From contig PQCP01000121.1 in the NCBI GenBank assembly GCA_003062205.1, forward strand, positions 1 to 37,832: a stretch of DNA of 37,832 bases, written 5' to 3'. The DNA comes from Candidatus Sedimenticola endophacoides (GTDB taxonomy: Bacteria > Pseudomonadota > Gammaproteobacteria > Chromatiales > Chromatiaceae). The translations under genes and the position numbers were made by a program. This document shows, piece after piece, positions 14,542 through 24,030 of this stretch (within the stretch, counting starts at the first letter, position 1; each line of letters begins with the position of its first letter). Under the pieces are notes generated by a model. That model was not told the origin of the DNA, did no database searches, and saw only the letters and a list, made by a program, of their open reading frames with translations.

Positions 14542-15513
14542 ATGAAGAGAAACAACAGATCGATTCTGGCGGCGGGCGCGGCACTGTTGGCGGCGAGCCT
14601 GGCGCTACCGACCACGGCGCTGGCCAAGGAGCGGGTGGTATTCAGCGGCGGTCCCGCCGGCGGCACCTTTCAGGTGGTGGCCAACGCGATTCAGGTGTAC
14701 AAGCCGATCAAGGCCTCCAAGGAGTTCCGGGTCATGGCGCAGTCCTCCGCCGGGTCGGTGGAGAATCTGCGCAAGGTCAACTCCGGCAAGGCGCAGATGG
14801 GTGTGGTCTATTCCGGGCATGTCTACCTGGGCCGCAACGGCCTGATGAAAAACGACACCAACAAGTATGAAGATGTGATGGCCGTGGCCTGGCTCTACGG
14901 CGCCCCCGCCCAGTTGGTGGTGCGCAAGGGCTCCGGCATCAAGAGCACCAAGGACCTGGTGGGCAAGAAGGTGGGTGTCGGCAACGCCGGTTCCGGCGCC
15001 TTCGCCAACTGCGAACTGTTTTTCAACCACATGGGGGTGTGGGACAAGGTCGAGCGTAACGCCATGGGCTACAACGATGCCGCCCAGGCCTTCGGCAACA
15101 ACCAGCTCGACGCCTTCTGGCTGTTCACCGCCTTCCCGAGCGGCGCGGTGATCATGGCCGCCCAGACCAACGACATCGATCTGATCGATCTGGGCAAGGA
15201 TGCCCAGGAGAGCGGCTTCTTCGACAAATACCCCTACTTTTCGAAGCTGGCGGTTCCGGCGGGCACCTATCGTGGTGTCGATTACACGACCCCCTCGTTT
15301 CAGGACTCCGCCCTCTGGGTGGCCAACTCCCAGGTCTCCGAGGATACGGTCTACCAGATGCTCTCGACCATCTACACCGATGAGGGTCTGGCGCACATGA
15401 AGGAGCAGAAGAAGACCTTCAAGAACATGAGCCTGGAGAGCGGTACCCAGGGGGTTGTCACACCCTGGCACCCCGGCGCGGTCAAGTTCTGGAAAGAGAA
15501 GGGCTTCATGTAA
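14542..15513 (+). CDS. TAXI-family TRAP transporter binding protein
   Basis: A 323-residue periplasmic solute receptor with a signal peptide (residues 1 to about 24, cut after TTALA). The start of the mature protein, VVFSGGPAGGTFQVVANAI, and VGVGNAGSGAFANCELFF are typical of the TAXI subgroup of TRAP binding proteins. The ATG at 14542 has AGGAGG 9 nt upstream. The substrate cannot be read from sequence; known or proposed TAXI ligands include dicarboxylates and amino acids. The neighbouring DctD-type regulator and malic enzyme favour an organic acid. Confidence 0.9.
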   Translation: MKRNNRSILAAGAALLAASLALPTTALAKERVVFSGGPAGGTFQVVANAIQVYKPIKASKEFRVMAQSSAGSVENLRKVNSGKAQMGVVYSGHVYLGRNGLMKNDTNKYEDVMAVAWLYGAPAQLVVRKGSGIKSTKDLVGKKVGVGNAGSGAFANCELFFNHMGVWDKVERNAMGYNDAAQAFGNNQLDAFWLFTAFPSGAVIMAAQTNDIDLIDLGKDAQESGFFDKYPYFSKLAVPAGTYRGVDYTTPSFQDSALWVANSQVSEDTVYQMLSTIYTDEGLAHMKEQKKTFKNMSLESGTQGVVTPWHPGAVKFWKEKGFM

Positions 15514-15524
15514 GTTCAGCGGAT

Positions 15525-15605
15525 CGGCGGACGGGATTCCGGTCCCGCCCGCCGTTCGCGAGTGGCCTGTGAATGGGTCCGGCGCCGGTGCGCGCCGGGT
15601 CCATT
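15525..15605 (+). promoter_or_regulatory. Two strong stem-loops between TRAP genes
   Basis: The first (15525-15554) pairs CGGCGG-A-CGGGA with TCCCG-C-CCGCCG around a TTCCGG loop. The second (15572-15605) pairs AATGG and CCGGCGC with GCGCCGG and CCATT. Neither is followed by T residues, so they are not standard terminators. In binding-protein-dependent transporters such hairpins after the receptor gene often protect the upstream mRNA, giving more receptor than permease. That function is inferred here. Confidence 0.5.
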
Positions 15606-15713
15606 CAGTGGTTATTCGCCCGCCCCCGGAAGAGGGGTGGCGGCGGCCTCCCGGGAGGGGCGGCACGATAACGATAATGACGCCGTGGAGGCGGTTTAGA
15701 GGGGGGATCTGGC

Positions 15714-17435
15714 GTGCTGGTCGAAAAACTGAACAAGGTCGAGCAGATGCTGTTCGACGCCATGGCCCTGGGCCTGGTGCTCTTCTACTCCTACTCCGCC
15801 GTGCTGCAACCGGCGGCCACCCAGTACCATCGCGGTATCTATGTGGTGATCACCTATGTGCTGGTGTTCCTGCTCTACCGCTCTGGGGGGCGCATCGGGC
15901 GTGTCTGGGACTATCTGCTGATGCTCACCTCGGTGCTCACCCTGGGATACTGGGTCTATAACTTCGAGGCGATCAACTACCGGGCCGGTGCCGAGACCGA
16001 GCTGGATCAGTGGGTCGCCGTGGTCGGGGTGCTGGTCGGGATCGAGGTGGCGCGCCGGGTGGTGGGGAATGTGTTCGTCATCATCGGCACCATCATGATC
16101 CTCTATGGCGTGTACGGCGCCTATGCCCCGGAACTGATCTCCCACGCGGGCGACACCTTTCCCGATCTCTGCACCAGTATCTTTTACAAGAGCGACGGCG
16201 TGTTCGGGATCATGGCCAACGTACTCGCCACCTACATCATCCTGTTCGTGATCTTCGGCGCGTTTCTGGAGAAGAGCGGCGCCCAGCGCTTCTTTATCGA
16301 TTTTCCGCTGGCGGCCGTGGGACACAAGATCGGCGGTCCCGGCAAGGTGTCGGTGATCGCCAGCGGGCTATTCGGCTCCATCTCCGGCAGCGCCATCGCC
16401 AACACGGTGTCCACCGGCGCCTTCACCATCCCGATGATGAAGAAGGCCGGCTTCAGGCCCCACGTGGCCGGCGGCATTGAGCCCGCCGCCTCCATCGGGG
16501 GTATGTTCATGCCCCCGATCATGGGCGCGGGGGGCTTCATCATGGCCGAGATGACCGGTCTCCCCTACTCTCAGATCATGCTGGTGGCCATCTTCCCGGC
16601 GCTGATGTATTTCTTCAGCGTCTTCATGATGGTCCACTACGAGGCGAAAAAGCACAACATCGTGGGCGAAAAGAGCGCCGAGAGCGCCAGCGCGATCCTG
16701 CGCCGGGAGTGGTTCTACGTCCTGCCGCTGGTGGTGATCACCATCCTCATGCTGATGGGCTACTCCCCGGGCTATTCGGCGATCCTCGGCATCGTCACCT
16801 GCATCGCCGTGAGTTGGTTCCGCAAGGAGACGCGCATCGATCTGCGTGGGTTCGTGCAGGCCTCGCGCGCCGGCGCCGAGTCGTCCCTGAAGATCGGCGC
16901 GACGGTGGGGGTGATCGGTATCATCATCGGCGTGCTTACCTACAGCGGACTGGTGCTGACCTTCGCCGACATCGTCATCGAACTGGCCGACGGACGGCTC
17001 TGGCTCACCATCCTGCTGGTGGCCCTCGCCTCCCTGGTGCTCGGCATGGGGGTGCCGGTGACCGCCGCCTACCTGATCACCGCCGTGGTGGCGGTACCGG
17101 CGCTGACCCACCTCGGGGTCAACGAGATCGCCGCCCACATGATCGTCTACTGGCTCTCCCAGGACTCGAACATCACCCCGCCGGTGTGCATCGCCGCCTT
17201 TGCCGGGGCGACCATCGCCAAGGCCAACATGTGGCTCACCGCGCTGGTGGCCTTTAAATTCGCCAAGTTCCTCTATCTGGCCCCCTTCATCTTCGGCTAT
17301 GTGCCCGCCTTCTCACTGGACGGCAGCGCCATGGACATCGCCATCACCTTTGTCCTGGTCTTCTTCGGCACCTGGGCCTACAGCTGGTTTTTGAGCGGTA
17401 TCTGGATCAAGCGGTTCAAGAAGAGCGAGGCGTGA
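15714..17435 (+). CDS. TRAP transporter fused membrane subunit (TAXI type)
   Basis: A 573-residue polytopic protein that combines the small (DctQ-like) and large (DctM-like) membrane subunits. About four N-terminal helices precede the large conserved part with ASGLFGSISGSAIANTVSTG and FMPPIMGAGGFIMAEMTGLP, signatures of fused TRAP permeases. It uses a sodium or proton gradient to import the ligand held by the binding protein. The start is a GTG with AGAGGGGGG 7 nt upstream. It follows the receptor gene after a 200-bp gap that holds two hairpins. Confidence 0.92.
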   Translation: MLVEKLNKVEQMLFDAMALGLVLFYSYSAVLQPAATQYHRGIYVVITYVLVFLLYRSGGRIGRVWDYLLMLTSVLTLGYWVYNFEAINYRAGAETELDQWVAVVGVLVGIEVARRVVGNVFVIIGTIMILYGVYGAYAPELISHAGDTFPDLCTSIFYKSDGVFGIMANVLATYIILFVIFGAFLEKSGAQRFFIDFPLAAVGHKIGGPGKVSVIASGLFGSISGSAIANTVSTGAFTIPMMKKAGFRPHVAGGIEPAASIGGMFMPPIMGAGGFIMAEMTGLPYSQIMLVAIFPALMYFFSVFMMVHYEAKKHNIVGEKSAESASAILRREWFYVLPLVVITILMLMGYSPGYSAILGIVTCIAVSWFRKETRIDLRGFVQASRAGAESSLKIGATVGVIGIIIGVLTYSGLVLTFADIVIELADGRLWLTILLVALASLVLGMGVPVTAAYLITAVVAVPALTHLGVNEIAAHMIVYWLSQDSNITPPVCIAAFAGATIAKANMWLTALVAFKFAKFLYLAPFIFGYVPAFSLDGSAMDIAITFVLVFFGTWAYSWFLSGIWIKRFKKSEA

Positions 17436-17438
17436 GCG

Positions 17439-17972
17439 ATGCACAGTGACAACAGACTGCCCGAGATTGCGTACCGGAAGATCCTCTATGTGACAGACCT
17501 CTCCGAGACCGGACGCCACGCCTTTCCTCACGCCGCCAGTATCGCCCGGCGCTGCCAGGCGCAACTTACCGTGTTCCATGTGGTGCAGGGCCACGATCTG
17601 GAGAGCCTGATGGGCTACGCCAGCGAGTCGCTGTGGCAGGAGCTGACCCGCCGCAGCCTGGAGGAGGCGCGACAGATCCTGCTCGCGCGCAAACGCGACG
17701 ATGTGCGGATCGGCAACGCCGTGGAACGCTTCTGCGATGACAGCCTGGCGGCCCATTCGGAGCATGCCGCGCTGACCTATGAGGTGAAGGTGGAGATGGG
17801 CGACCCCCTGGAGAAGATCCTGGAGGAGGCCCACGGGGGCGGTTACGATCTGCTGGTGATCAGCAAGCACGGACACCGCGCCTCGGTGCGTGATGCGGTC
17901 ATCGGCGATACCGCCCGGCGGGTGGTGCGGCGCTGCCGGATACCGGTGCTGGTGATTCCCCTGGCGGGGTGA
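17439..17972 (+). CDS. Universal stress protein (UspA family)
   Basis: A 177-residue single Usp domain. It begins with a beta strand followed by ILYVTDLSETGRHAFPHAA and ends with VIGDTARRVVRRCRIPVLVI, which is close to the G-x2-G-x9-G(S/T) nucleotide-binding pattern but lacks its full form, so ATP binding is uncertain. It starts 3 nt after the TRAP permease and is thus translationally linked. Usp genes are often the last gene of TRAP operons, as in Halomonas TeaABCD, where the Usp protein tunes transport. Confidence 0.85.
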   Translation: MHSDNRLPEIAYRKILYVTDLSETGRHAFPHAASIARRCQAQLTVFHVVQGHDLESLMGYASESLWQELTRRSLEEARQILLARKRDDVRIGNAVERFCDDSLAAHSEHAALTYEVKVEMGDPLEKILEEAHGGGYDLLVISKHGHRASVRDAVIGDTARRVVRRCRIPVLVIPLAG

Positions 17973-18215
17973 TCAGCGCGTGCGCGCTGGGTCAAATTGT
18001 TCGCAGACCCGGCGCGTTCCTGCGATGACCTTGGCAATTATCAGTAGGATCTATACCCGACTGGCGTTTTGCTTATAGAATGCCCTGCGCCCGGCCGGAA
18101 AGTCCCCGCCACGCCTCCGGGCCACCGGTTTCCCCTCCGGTATCTGAAGTGATTGCGCGGGCGGTGTGCGGGAGCCACCGCCCTGGTATTGGCACAGCCA
18201 GCGAAGAGAGCCCCC

Positions 18216-20477
18216 ATGTCTGACGACCTGAAGCAAAGCGCCCTCGATTACCACCGCTACCCGAAACCGGGCAAGCTGGAGATCAAGGCGATTAAACCCC
18301 TCGCCAACCAGCGCGACCTGGCCCTCGCCTACTCCCCCGGGGTGGCCTACGCCTGCAAGGAGATCGAGGCCGATCCGCTGAGCGCCGCCGACTACACCTC
18401 GCGCGGCAATCTGGTGGCGGTGATCACCAACGGCACCGCGGTGCTGGGTCTGGGCGCCATCGGCAGCCTCGCCTCCAAGCCGGTGATGGAGGGCAAGGCG
18501 GTGTTGTTCAAGGAGTTTGCCGGAATCGACGTGTTCGATATCGAGGTCGACGAGTTGGACCCGGAGCAGTTCATCGAGACCGTGGCACGCCTGGAGCCCT
18601 CCTTCGGCGGCATCAACCTGGAGGACATCAAGGCCCCCGAGTGCTTCATCATCGAGCAGGGGCTGAAGGAGCGGATGAATATCCCGGTCTTCCACGACGA
18701 TCAGCACGGCACCGCCATCGTGGTGGCGGCGGCCGTCTACAACGGCCTGCGGGTGGTGGGCAAGGCGATCGACGAGGTGCGGCTGGTCGCCTCCGGCGCC
18801 GGGGCGGCGTCCCTCGCCTGTCTCGACCTGCTGGTGGCCATGGGCATGAAGCGCGAGCACATCACCGTCTGCGATCAGACCGGGGTGATCTACAGTGGGC
18901 GCGGCGAGCGCATGGACCCCTACAAGGCGCGCTATGCCCGGGAGACCGAGGCGCGCACCCTGGCCGACGCGCTGCCCGGCGCCGATATCTTCCTCGGCCT
19001 CTCCGTGGCCGGGGTGCTCAAGCCCGAGTACCTCAGGGGGATGGCCGAGAAGCCGCTGGTGCTGGCCCTGGCCAACCCGACCCCGGAGATCATGCCGGAC
19101 CTGGCGCTGGCCGAACGCCCCGACGCGATCATCGCCACCGGTCGCTCCGATTTTCCCAACCAGGTCAACAACGTGCTCTGCTTTCCGTTCCTGTTCCGGG
19201 GAGCCCTGGATGTGGGGGCGACCGAGATCAACGAGCAGATGAAGATGGCGGCGGTGCGCGCCATCGCCGACCTGGCCATGGCCGAGACCTCGGATGTGGT
19301 GCGTTCCGCCTACGGCGGACAGGAGCTGCAGTTCGGCCCCGGCTACCTGATCCCCAAGCCCTTCGATCCCCGGCTGATCGGTTATGTCGCCCCGGCGGTG
19401 GCCCGGGCGGCGATGGAGAGTGGGGTGGCCCAGCGTCCGCTGGATGATCTGCGCGCCTACCGCGAGCGGCTCAACAACACCGTGTTCAAGACCGGCATGA
19501 CCATGAAGCCGGTGTTCGATTCGGCGCGGGTCAAGGCGCGGCGGGTGGTATTCGCCGAGGGGGAGTCGGCCAAGGTGCTGGAGACCCTGCCGCAGATCGT
19601 CGAGCAGGGCATCGCCCGGCCGATCGTGGTGGGCCGCCGCGAGGTGATTCGCCAGCGCATCGCCGATCTCGGCATCAGCGTGGAGATGGACGAGGATTTC
19701 GACCTGGTCGATCCCCAGGACTTCGACGAGTACCCGCGCTACGTGGAGGCCTACTACGCGCGGGTGGCGCGCAAGGGCTACTCGCGGATCGAGGCGCGGC
19801 GCTACGTGCGTACCAACACCACGGTGCTGGCGGCACTGATGGTGCGCCTGGGCCGGGCCGACGCCATGATCTGCGGCGCCCGTGGACGCTACCACGACCA
19901 CCTGCGCCATATCGAGGAGGTGATCGGGCGGGCGCCGGGCGTCGGCAGGCTCACCGCCCTGAGCGCCCTGGTGCTCAAGCGCGGCACCCTGTTCATGGCC
20001 GACACCTATATCCAGAACGACCCGAGCGCCGAGGAGCTGGCCGAGATCGTGCGCCTGTGTGCCCGGGAGGTGCGCTGGTTCGGAGAAGAGCCGCGCGTGG
20101 GTCTGCTCTCCCACTCCGATTTCGGCACCCACAACACCGCCTCGGCGGAGAAGATGCGCCGCGCCTATGAGCTGATCAGCCAGACCCAGCCCGAACTGCA
20201 GGTAGAGGGCGAGATGGGGGCGAGCTTCGCCCTCTCCATCGAGGCGCTGAAGAAGCGCTTCCCCGCCACCCGCATGCAGGCGCCGGCCAACCTCCTGGTG
20301 ATGCCCAACCTGGATGCGGCCAACATCTCCTTCAATATCGTGCGGCAGCTGGCCGACGGCATCGCCATCGGCCCGATCCTGGTCGGCACCGAGAAGTCGG
20401 CCCACATCGTCACCTCCAACGTCACCGTGCGAGGCCTGCTCAACATGACCGCCATCGCGGCGGTGCGCTCCAGCTGA
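18216..20477 (+). CDS. maeB: NADP-dependent malic enzyme (MaeB type)
   Basis: A 753-residue hybrid enzyme. The N-terminal malic enzyme half decarboxylates malate to pyruvate: it has [32 protein letters not shown] and the Rossmann motif [14 protein letters not shown]. From about residue 430 the C-terminal half resembles phosphotransacetylase ([18 protein letters not shown] onward), which in MaeB enzymes is usually regulatory rather than catalytic. The start ATG at 18216 follows GAAGAGAG. Next to a DctD-controlled TRAP transporter, it would feed imported C4 acids into pyruvate and NADPH. Confidence 0.93.
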   Translation: MSDDLKQSALDYHRYPKPGKLEIKAIKPLANQRDLALAYSPGVAYACKEIEADPLSAADYTSRGNLVAVITNGTAVLGLGAIGSLASKPVMEGKAVLFKEFAGIDVFDIEVDELDPEQFIETVARLEPSFGGINLEDIKAPECFIIEQGLKERMNIPVFHDDQHGTAIVVAAAVYNGLRVVGKAIDEVRLVASGAGAASLACLDLLVAMGMKREHITVCDQTGVIYSGRGERMDPYKARYARETEARTLADALPGADIFLGLSVAGVLKPEYLRGMAEKPLVLALANPTPEIMPDLALAERPDAIIATGRSDFPNQVNNVLCFPFLFRGALDVGATEINEQMKMAAVRAIADLAMAETSDVVRSAYGGQELQFGPGYLIPKPFDPRLIGYVAPAVARAAMESGVAQRPLDDLRAYRERLNNTVFKTGMTMKPVFDSARVKARRVVFAEGESAKVLETLPQIVEQGIARPIVVGRREVIRQRIADLGISVEMDEDFDLVDPQDFDEYPRYVEAYYARVARKGYSRIEARRYVRTNTTVLAALMVRLGRADAMICGARGRYHDHLRHIEEVIGRAPGVGRLTALSALVLKRGTLFMADTYIQNDPSAEELAEIVRLCAREVRWFGEEPRVGLLSHSDFGTHNTASAEKMRRAYELISQTQPELQVEGEMGASFALSIEALKKRFPATRMQAPANLLVMPNLDAANISFNIVRQLADGIAIGPILVGTEKSAHIVTSNVTVRGLLNMTAIAAVRSS

Positions 20478-20504
20478 GCCGCCCGCACTCATACGCCGTC
20501 CCCT

Positions 20505-20532
20505 GATGCCCACCTCGCGTGGGCATCTTTTT
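20505..20532 (+). terminator. Intrinsic terminator after maeB
   Basis: GATGCCCAC pairs perfectly with GTGGGCATC around a CTCGC loop and is followed by five T. It lies 27 bp after the maeB stop and separates it from the P-type ATPase gene. Confidence 0.9.
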
Positions 20533-20712
20533 GGGCGAAGCGGGGGCCGTTGCGGCTATAGTAAGGGGCAGGGAAGGCGCTTCGGCAACGGGGCCGGAGC
20601 GGCGCTCAGCGACTCCAACGAGGACAACAATGGGAACGGGTGCTGCCGGGGGCTGGTGGTGGTCTTGGGGCTGCTGCTGTGGGGAGGCGCCTGCTGGCGG
20701 GCGGGGGGGGCG

Positions 20713-23421
20713 ATGACGCCGCGCCACCGGCACCGAGTCGCTGGATTGTTCGCTCAGCGCGAACGAGCCTTCCAGGAGAGCGGCAGTCGCGAGGGTGGCC
20801 TCGGTGCCGGGGAGGTACGTCGGCGCCTCGACGAATACGGTCCCAACCGACTGCCCGAGGCCAAGCCGCGCAGCGCCCTGGTGCGCCTGCTGAGTCAGTT
20901 TCACGATGTGCTCATCTACGTGTTGCTGATCGCCGGCGTGGTGACGGCAATCCTTCAGCACTGGTTGGACGCCGGTGTCATCTTCGGCGTGGTGGTGATC
21001 AACGCGGTGATCGGGTTCATCCAGGAGGGCAAGGCGGAGGATGCCCTGCGCGCAATCCGCCAGATGCTCTCCCCGCGGGCCATGGTGCTGCGCGACGGCC
21101 ACCGGCAGACGGTCAACTCCGACCAACTGGTGCCCGGGGACGTGGTGCTGTTGCAGTCCGGCGACAAGGTGCCGGCGGACCTGCGTCTGTTCCGGGTCAA
21201 GGGGTTGCAGATCGAGGAGGCCTCACTGACCGGGGAGTCGGTGCCGGTGGAGAAGTGTCCCGAGCCCCTGCCGACGGCCACCGTGCTGGCCGAGCGCTGC
21301 TGCATGGCCTATTCGGGAACGCTGGTCACACACGGTCAGGGTGAGGGTCTGGTGGTGGCCACCGGGGCCGATACCGAGATCGGCCGGATCAGCGCCCTGG
21401 TGGCGAATGTGGAGCAGCTGACCACGCCGCTGCTGCGCCAGATGGCCCAGTTCGGGCGCTGGCTGACCGGCGCCATCCTGGTACTGGCCGCCTTCAGTTT
21501 CACCATCGGTGTGTTGTGGCGCGACTACTCGGCGGCGGAGATGTTCCTCGCGGCGGTGGGGCTGGCGGTGGCGGCGATCCCCGAGGGGCTGCCGGCGATC
21601 ATGACCATCACCCTGGCCATCGGCGTGCAGCGCATGGCCGCGCGCAACGCCATCATCCGCCGCCTGCCCGCGGTGGAGACCCTGGGCACCGTGGCGGTGA
21701 TCTGCTCCGACAAGACCGGCACCCTGACCTGCAACCAGATGACCGTGCGCGCCCTGGCGCTGGCCGACTGTGATCTGACACTGACCGGCAGCGGCTATGA
21801 GGTGCACGGCGGCTTCGAGCGCGACGGGCGGGAGTACCCGCCGGGGGAGGATGCCCTGCTGCTTGAGGCCCTGCGCGCGGCGGCCCTGTGCAACACCTCG
21901 GCGGTGGCCTTCGAGGGTGACGCCTGCCGGCTCAGCGGTGATCCCATGGAGGCGGCGTTGCTGGTGGCCGGCATCAAGGGGGGGCTGGAGATCGAGGCCG
22001 AGAACATCCGTTATCCGCGCACCGATCTGATCCCCTTCGAATCGGAGCACAAATTCATGGCCACCCTGCACCACAGCCACGCGGGTGAGCACTTCATCTT
22101 CGTCAAGGGCGCGCCGGAGCGGATTTTGGAGATGTGTGACCGCCTGCGCGGCGCAGGAGGTGATGTCGGATTGGACCGGGAGGCGTGGATGGCGCGCATG
22201 GAGGCGATGGCGGCCAGGGGCTACCGGGTGCTGGCGGTGGCGGTCAAGCCGGTCACCGAGCACCAGCTCGAACTCACCTTCGACGACGTGCAGCAGGGGC
22301 TGGTGCTGCTCGGCCTGTTCGGGCTGATCGATCCGCCCAGGCCGGAGGTGATCGAGGCGATTCAGGTGTGCCGCCGGGCGGGGATCCGGGTCAAGATGAT
22401 CACCGGCGATCACAGCGTCACGGCGGCGGCCATCGCCCGCCAGGTGGGGCTGGTCAATCACAGCGCGGTACTCAGCGGCCGCGACCTGGATCGTCTTGAC
22501 GACGCGGCGCTGGCGCAACGGGTGCGGGAGGTGGATGTCTACGCCCGGGTCACCCCCGAGCACAAGCTGCGCCTGGTCAGTGTGCTGCAGGGGCTGGACC
22601 AGGTGGTGGCGATGACCGGCGACGGGGTCAACGACGCCCCCGCCCTGAAGCGGGCCGATGTGGGGGTGGCGATGGGCGGCAACGGTACCGAGGTGGCCAA
22701 GGAGGCCTCCGAGATGGTGCTCACCGACGACAACTTCGCCACCATCGTGGCCGCCGTGGAGGAGGGGCGCACGGTCTATGACAACATCCGCAAGGCGATC
22801 CTGTTCATCCTCCCCACCAATGGCGGAGAGGCGCTGGTGATGCTGGGGGCGATCCTGGTCGGCTTCAGCCAGTTTCCCCTGACCCCGGTGCAGATCCTCT
22901 GGGTCAACATGATCACCGCCGTGACCCTGGCCCTGGCCCTGGCCTTCGAGCCATCGGAGCGCGATGTCATGGGGCGCGCTCCGCGCGACCCCGGCGAGCC
23001 GGTGCTCAAGCCGCTGTTTCTGTGGCGCATCGCCTTCGTTTCGGTGATCCTGATGAGCGGCACCTTCGGCCTGTTCATCTGGGTACAGGGGCAGGGGGCG
23101 GATATCGCCCAGGCACGCACGGTGGCGGTCAATACCCTGGTGATGTACGAGATCTTCTATCTGTTCAACTCGCGCTATATCCTGGCGCCGGTACTCAGCC
23201 GCGAGGGGCTGCTGGGTAACCGCTACGCGCTGATCGCCATCCTCCTGCTGATCCTGTTTCAGCAGTTGTTCACCTACTGGGGGCCGATGCAGACCCTGTT
23301 CGGCACCGCCGATATCGGGGCCGGCACCTGGCTGCTGATCGTGCTGGTTGCCTCCTCGGTGCTGTTCCTGGTGGAGCTGGAGAAGTTGGTCATCCGCCGC
23401 CGGATCAGGGCGCGCGGCTGA
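20713..23421 (+). CDS. P-type cation-transporting ATPase (P2 type)
   Basis: A 902-residue pump with all P-type hallmarks: actuator-domain TGES (173-176), phosphorylated aspartate D333 in SDKTGTLT, KGAPERILEMC in the nucleotide-binding domain, and the hinge TGDGVNDAPALK (around D637). PEGLPA in the fourth membrane helix, together with a cytosolic N domain and about ten membrane helices, places it with Ca2+/Na+-type P2 ATPases. The substrate ion is not certain, because helix 6 reads NMITAVTLALALAFEP rather than the classical calcium-pump version. The ATG at 20713 fits the conserved N terminus; the upstream frame is not conserved-looking. Confidence 0.9.
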   Translation: MTPRHRHRVAGLFAQRERAFQESGSREGGLGAGEVRRRLDEYGPNRLPEAKPRSALVRLLSQFHDVLIYVLLIAGVVTAILQHWLDAGVIFGVVVINAVIGFIQEGKAEDALRAIRQMLSPRAMVLRDGHRQTVNSDQLVPGDVVLLQSGDKVPADLRLFRVKGLQIEEASLTGESVPVEKCPEPLPTATVLAERCCMAYSGTLVTHGQGEGLVVATGADTEIGRISALVANVEQLTTPLLRQMAQFGRWLTGAILVLAAFSFTIGVLWRDYSAAEMFLAAVGLAVAAIPEGLPAIMTITLAIGVQRMAARNAIIRRLPAVETLGTVAVICSDKTGTLTCNQMTVRALALADCDLTLTGSGYEVHGGFERDGREYPPGEDALLLEALRAAALCNTSAVAFEGDACRLSGDPMEAALLVAGIKGGLEIEAENIRYPRTDLIPFESEHKFMATLHHSHAGEHFIFVKGAPERILEMCDRLRGAGGDVGLDREAWMARMEAMAARGYRVLAVAVKPVTEHQLELTFDDVQQGLVLLGLFGLIDPPRPEVIEAIQVCRRAGIRVKMITGDHSVTAAAIARQVGLVNHSAVLSGRDLDRLDDAALAQRVREVDVYARVTPEHKLRLVSVLQGLDQVVAMTGDGVNDAPALKRADVGVAMGGNGTEVAKEASEMVLTDDNFATIVAAVEEGRTVYDNIRKAILFILPTNGGEALVMLGAILVGFSQFPLTPVQILWVNMITAVTLALALAFEPSERDVMGRAPRDPGEPVLKPLFLWRIAFVSVILMSGTFGLFIWVQGQGADIAQARTVAVNTLVMYEIFYLFNSRYILAPVLSREGLLGNRYALIAILLLILFQQLFTYWGPMQTLFGTADIGAGTWLLIVLVASSVLFLVELEKLVIRRRIRARG

Positions 23422-23516
23422 TGCGCCGAGAAGCTGGTACAATACCCTACCTTTAAAAGCAGCGATTGATCTGCCCCGCGCCGGTGTTGGCGCGGGGCGA
23501 GTGGAGAATAGTGCGT

Positions 23517-23996
23517 ATGTCCCAAGAAGTGATCCAACCGGGGAAATTTGTTTCCATGACCTACACCATCTGTGATGAGGAGGGCAACATCCTGGAGCAG
23601 AATGACGTGCCGGTCAGCTATGTGCATGGCGGCGACACGGAGATGATTGGCAACATGGACCGGGCCGTGATCGGAAAATGTGCCGGAGACGAGGTGCAGG
23701 TGAGCGTGCCCCCCGAGCAGGGCTTCGGCCCCAGCGATCCCGGCCTCACCTTCACCGACGACATCGAAAACGTACCGCCCCAGTTTCGCCAGCTCGGCGC
23801 CGAGGTGCCGATGCAGAACGAGGCCGGCGAGACCCGGACCTTCTATGTCACCCGGATCGAGGACGGCAAGCTGACCGTTGACGGCAACCACCCGCTGGCG
23901 GGCAAGACCCTGGTGGTGCGGGTCAAGATCCTTGAGGTGCGCGACGCCCGGCCCGAGGATATGGCCACCCCCCCCAGCAGTTGCAGCATCAACTAG
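23517..23996 (+). CDS. SlyD-like FKBP peptidyl-prolyl isomerase
   Basis: A 159-residue FKBP-type isomerase and chaperone. It has the split FKBP fold with an insert-in-flap domain (VPPEQGFGPSDPGLTFTDDI), PVSYVHGGDTEMIGNMDRAV near the N terminus and DGNHPLAGKTLVVRVKILEV at the end. It lacks the histidine- and cysteine-rich nickel-binding tail of E. coli SlyD and ends in PPSSCSIN. The ATG at 23517 is chosen; a GTG two codons earlier is possible because GGAG lies 4 nt before it. It is followed 34 bp later by glmU. Confidence 0.88.
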   Translation: MSQEVIQPGKFVSMTYTICDEEGNILEQNDVPVSYVHGGDTEMIGNMDRAVIGKCAGDEVQVSVPPEQGFGPSDPGLTFTDDIENVPPQFRQLGAEVPMQNEAGETRTFYVTRIEDGKLTVDGNHPLAGKTLVVRVKILEVRDARPEDMATPPSSCSIN

Positions 23997-24030
23997 GCGC
24001 CGCGCGCACCAGGGAGAGGAGGATGCATCT

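Noticed and set aside
18158..18182. GGGCGGTG/CACCGCCC hairpin before maeB as a terminator or riboswitch
   Set aside because: There is no T-run and no recognisable aptamer, and it lies between a plausible promoter region and the maeB start.
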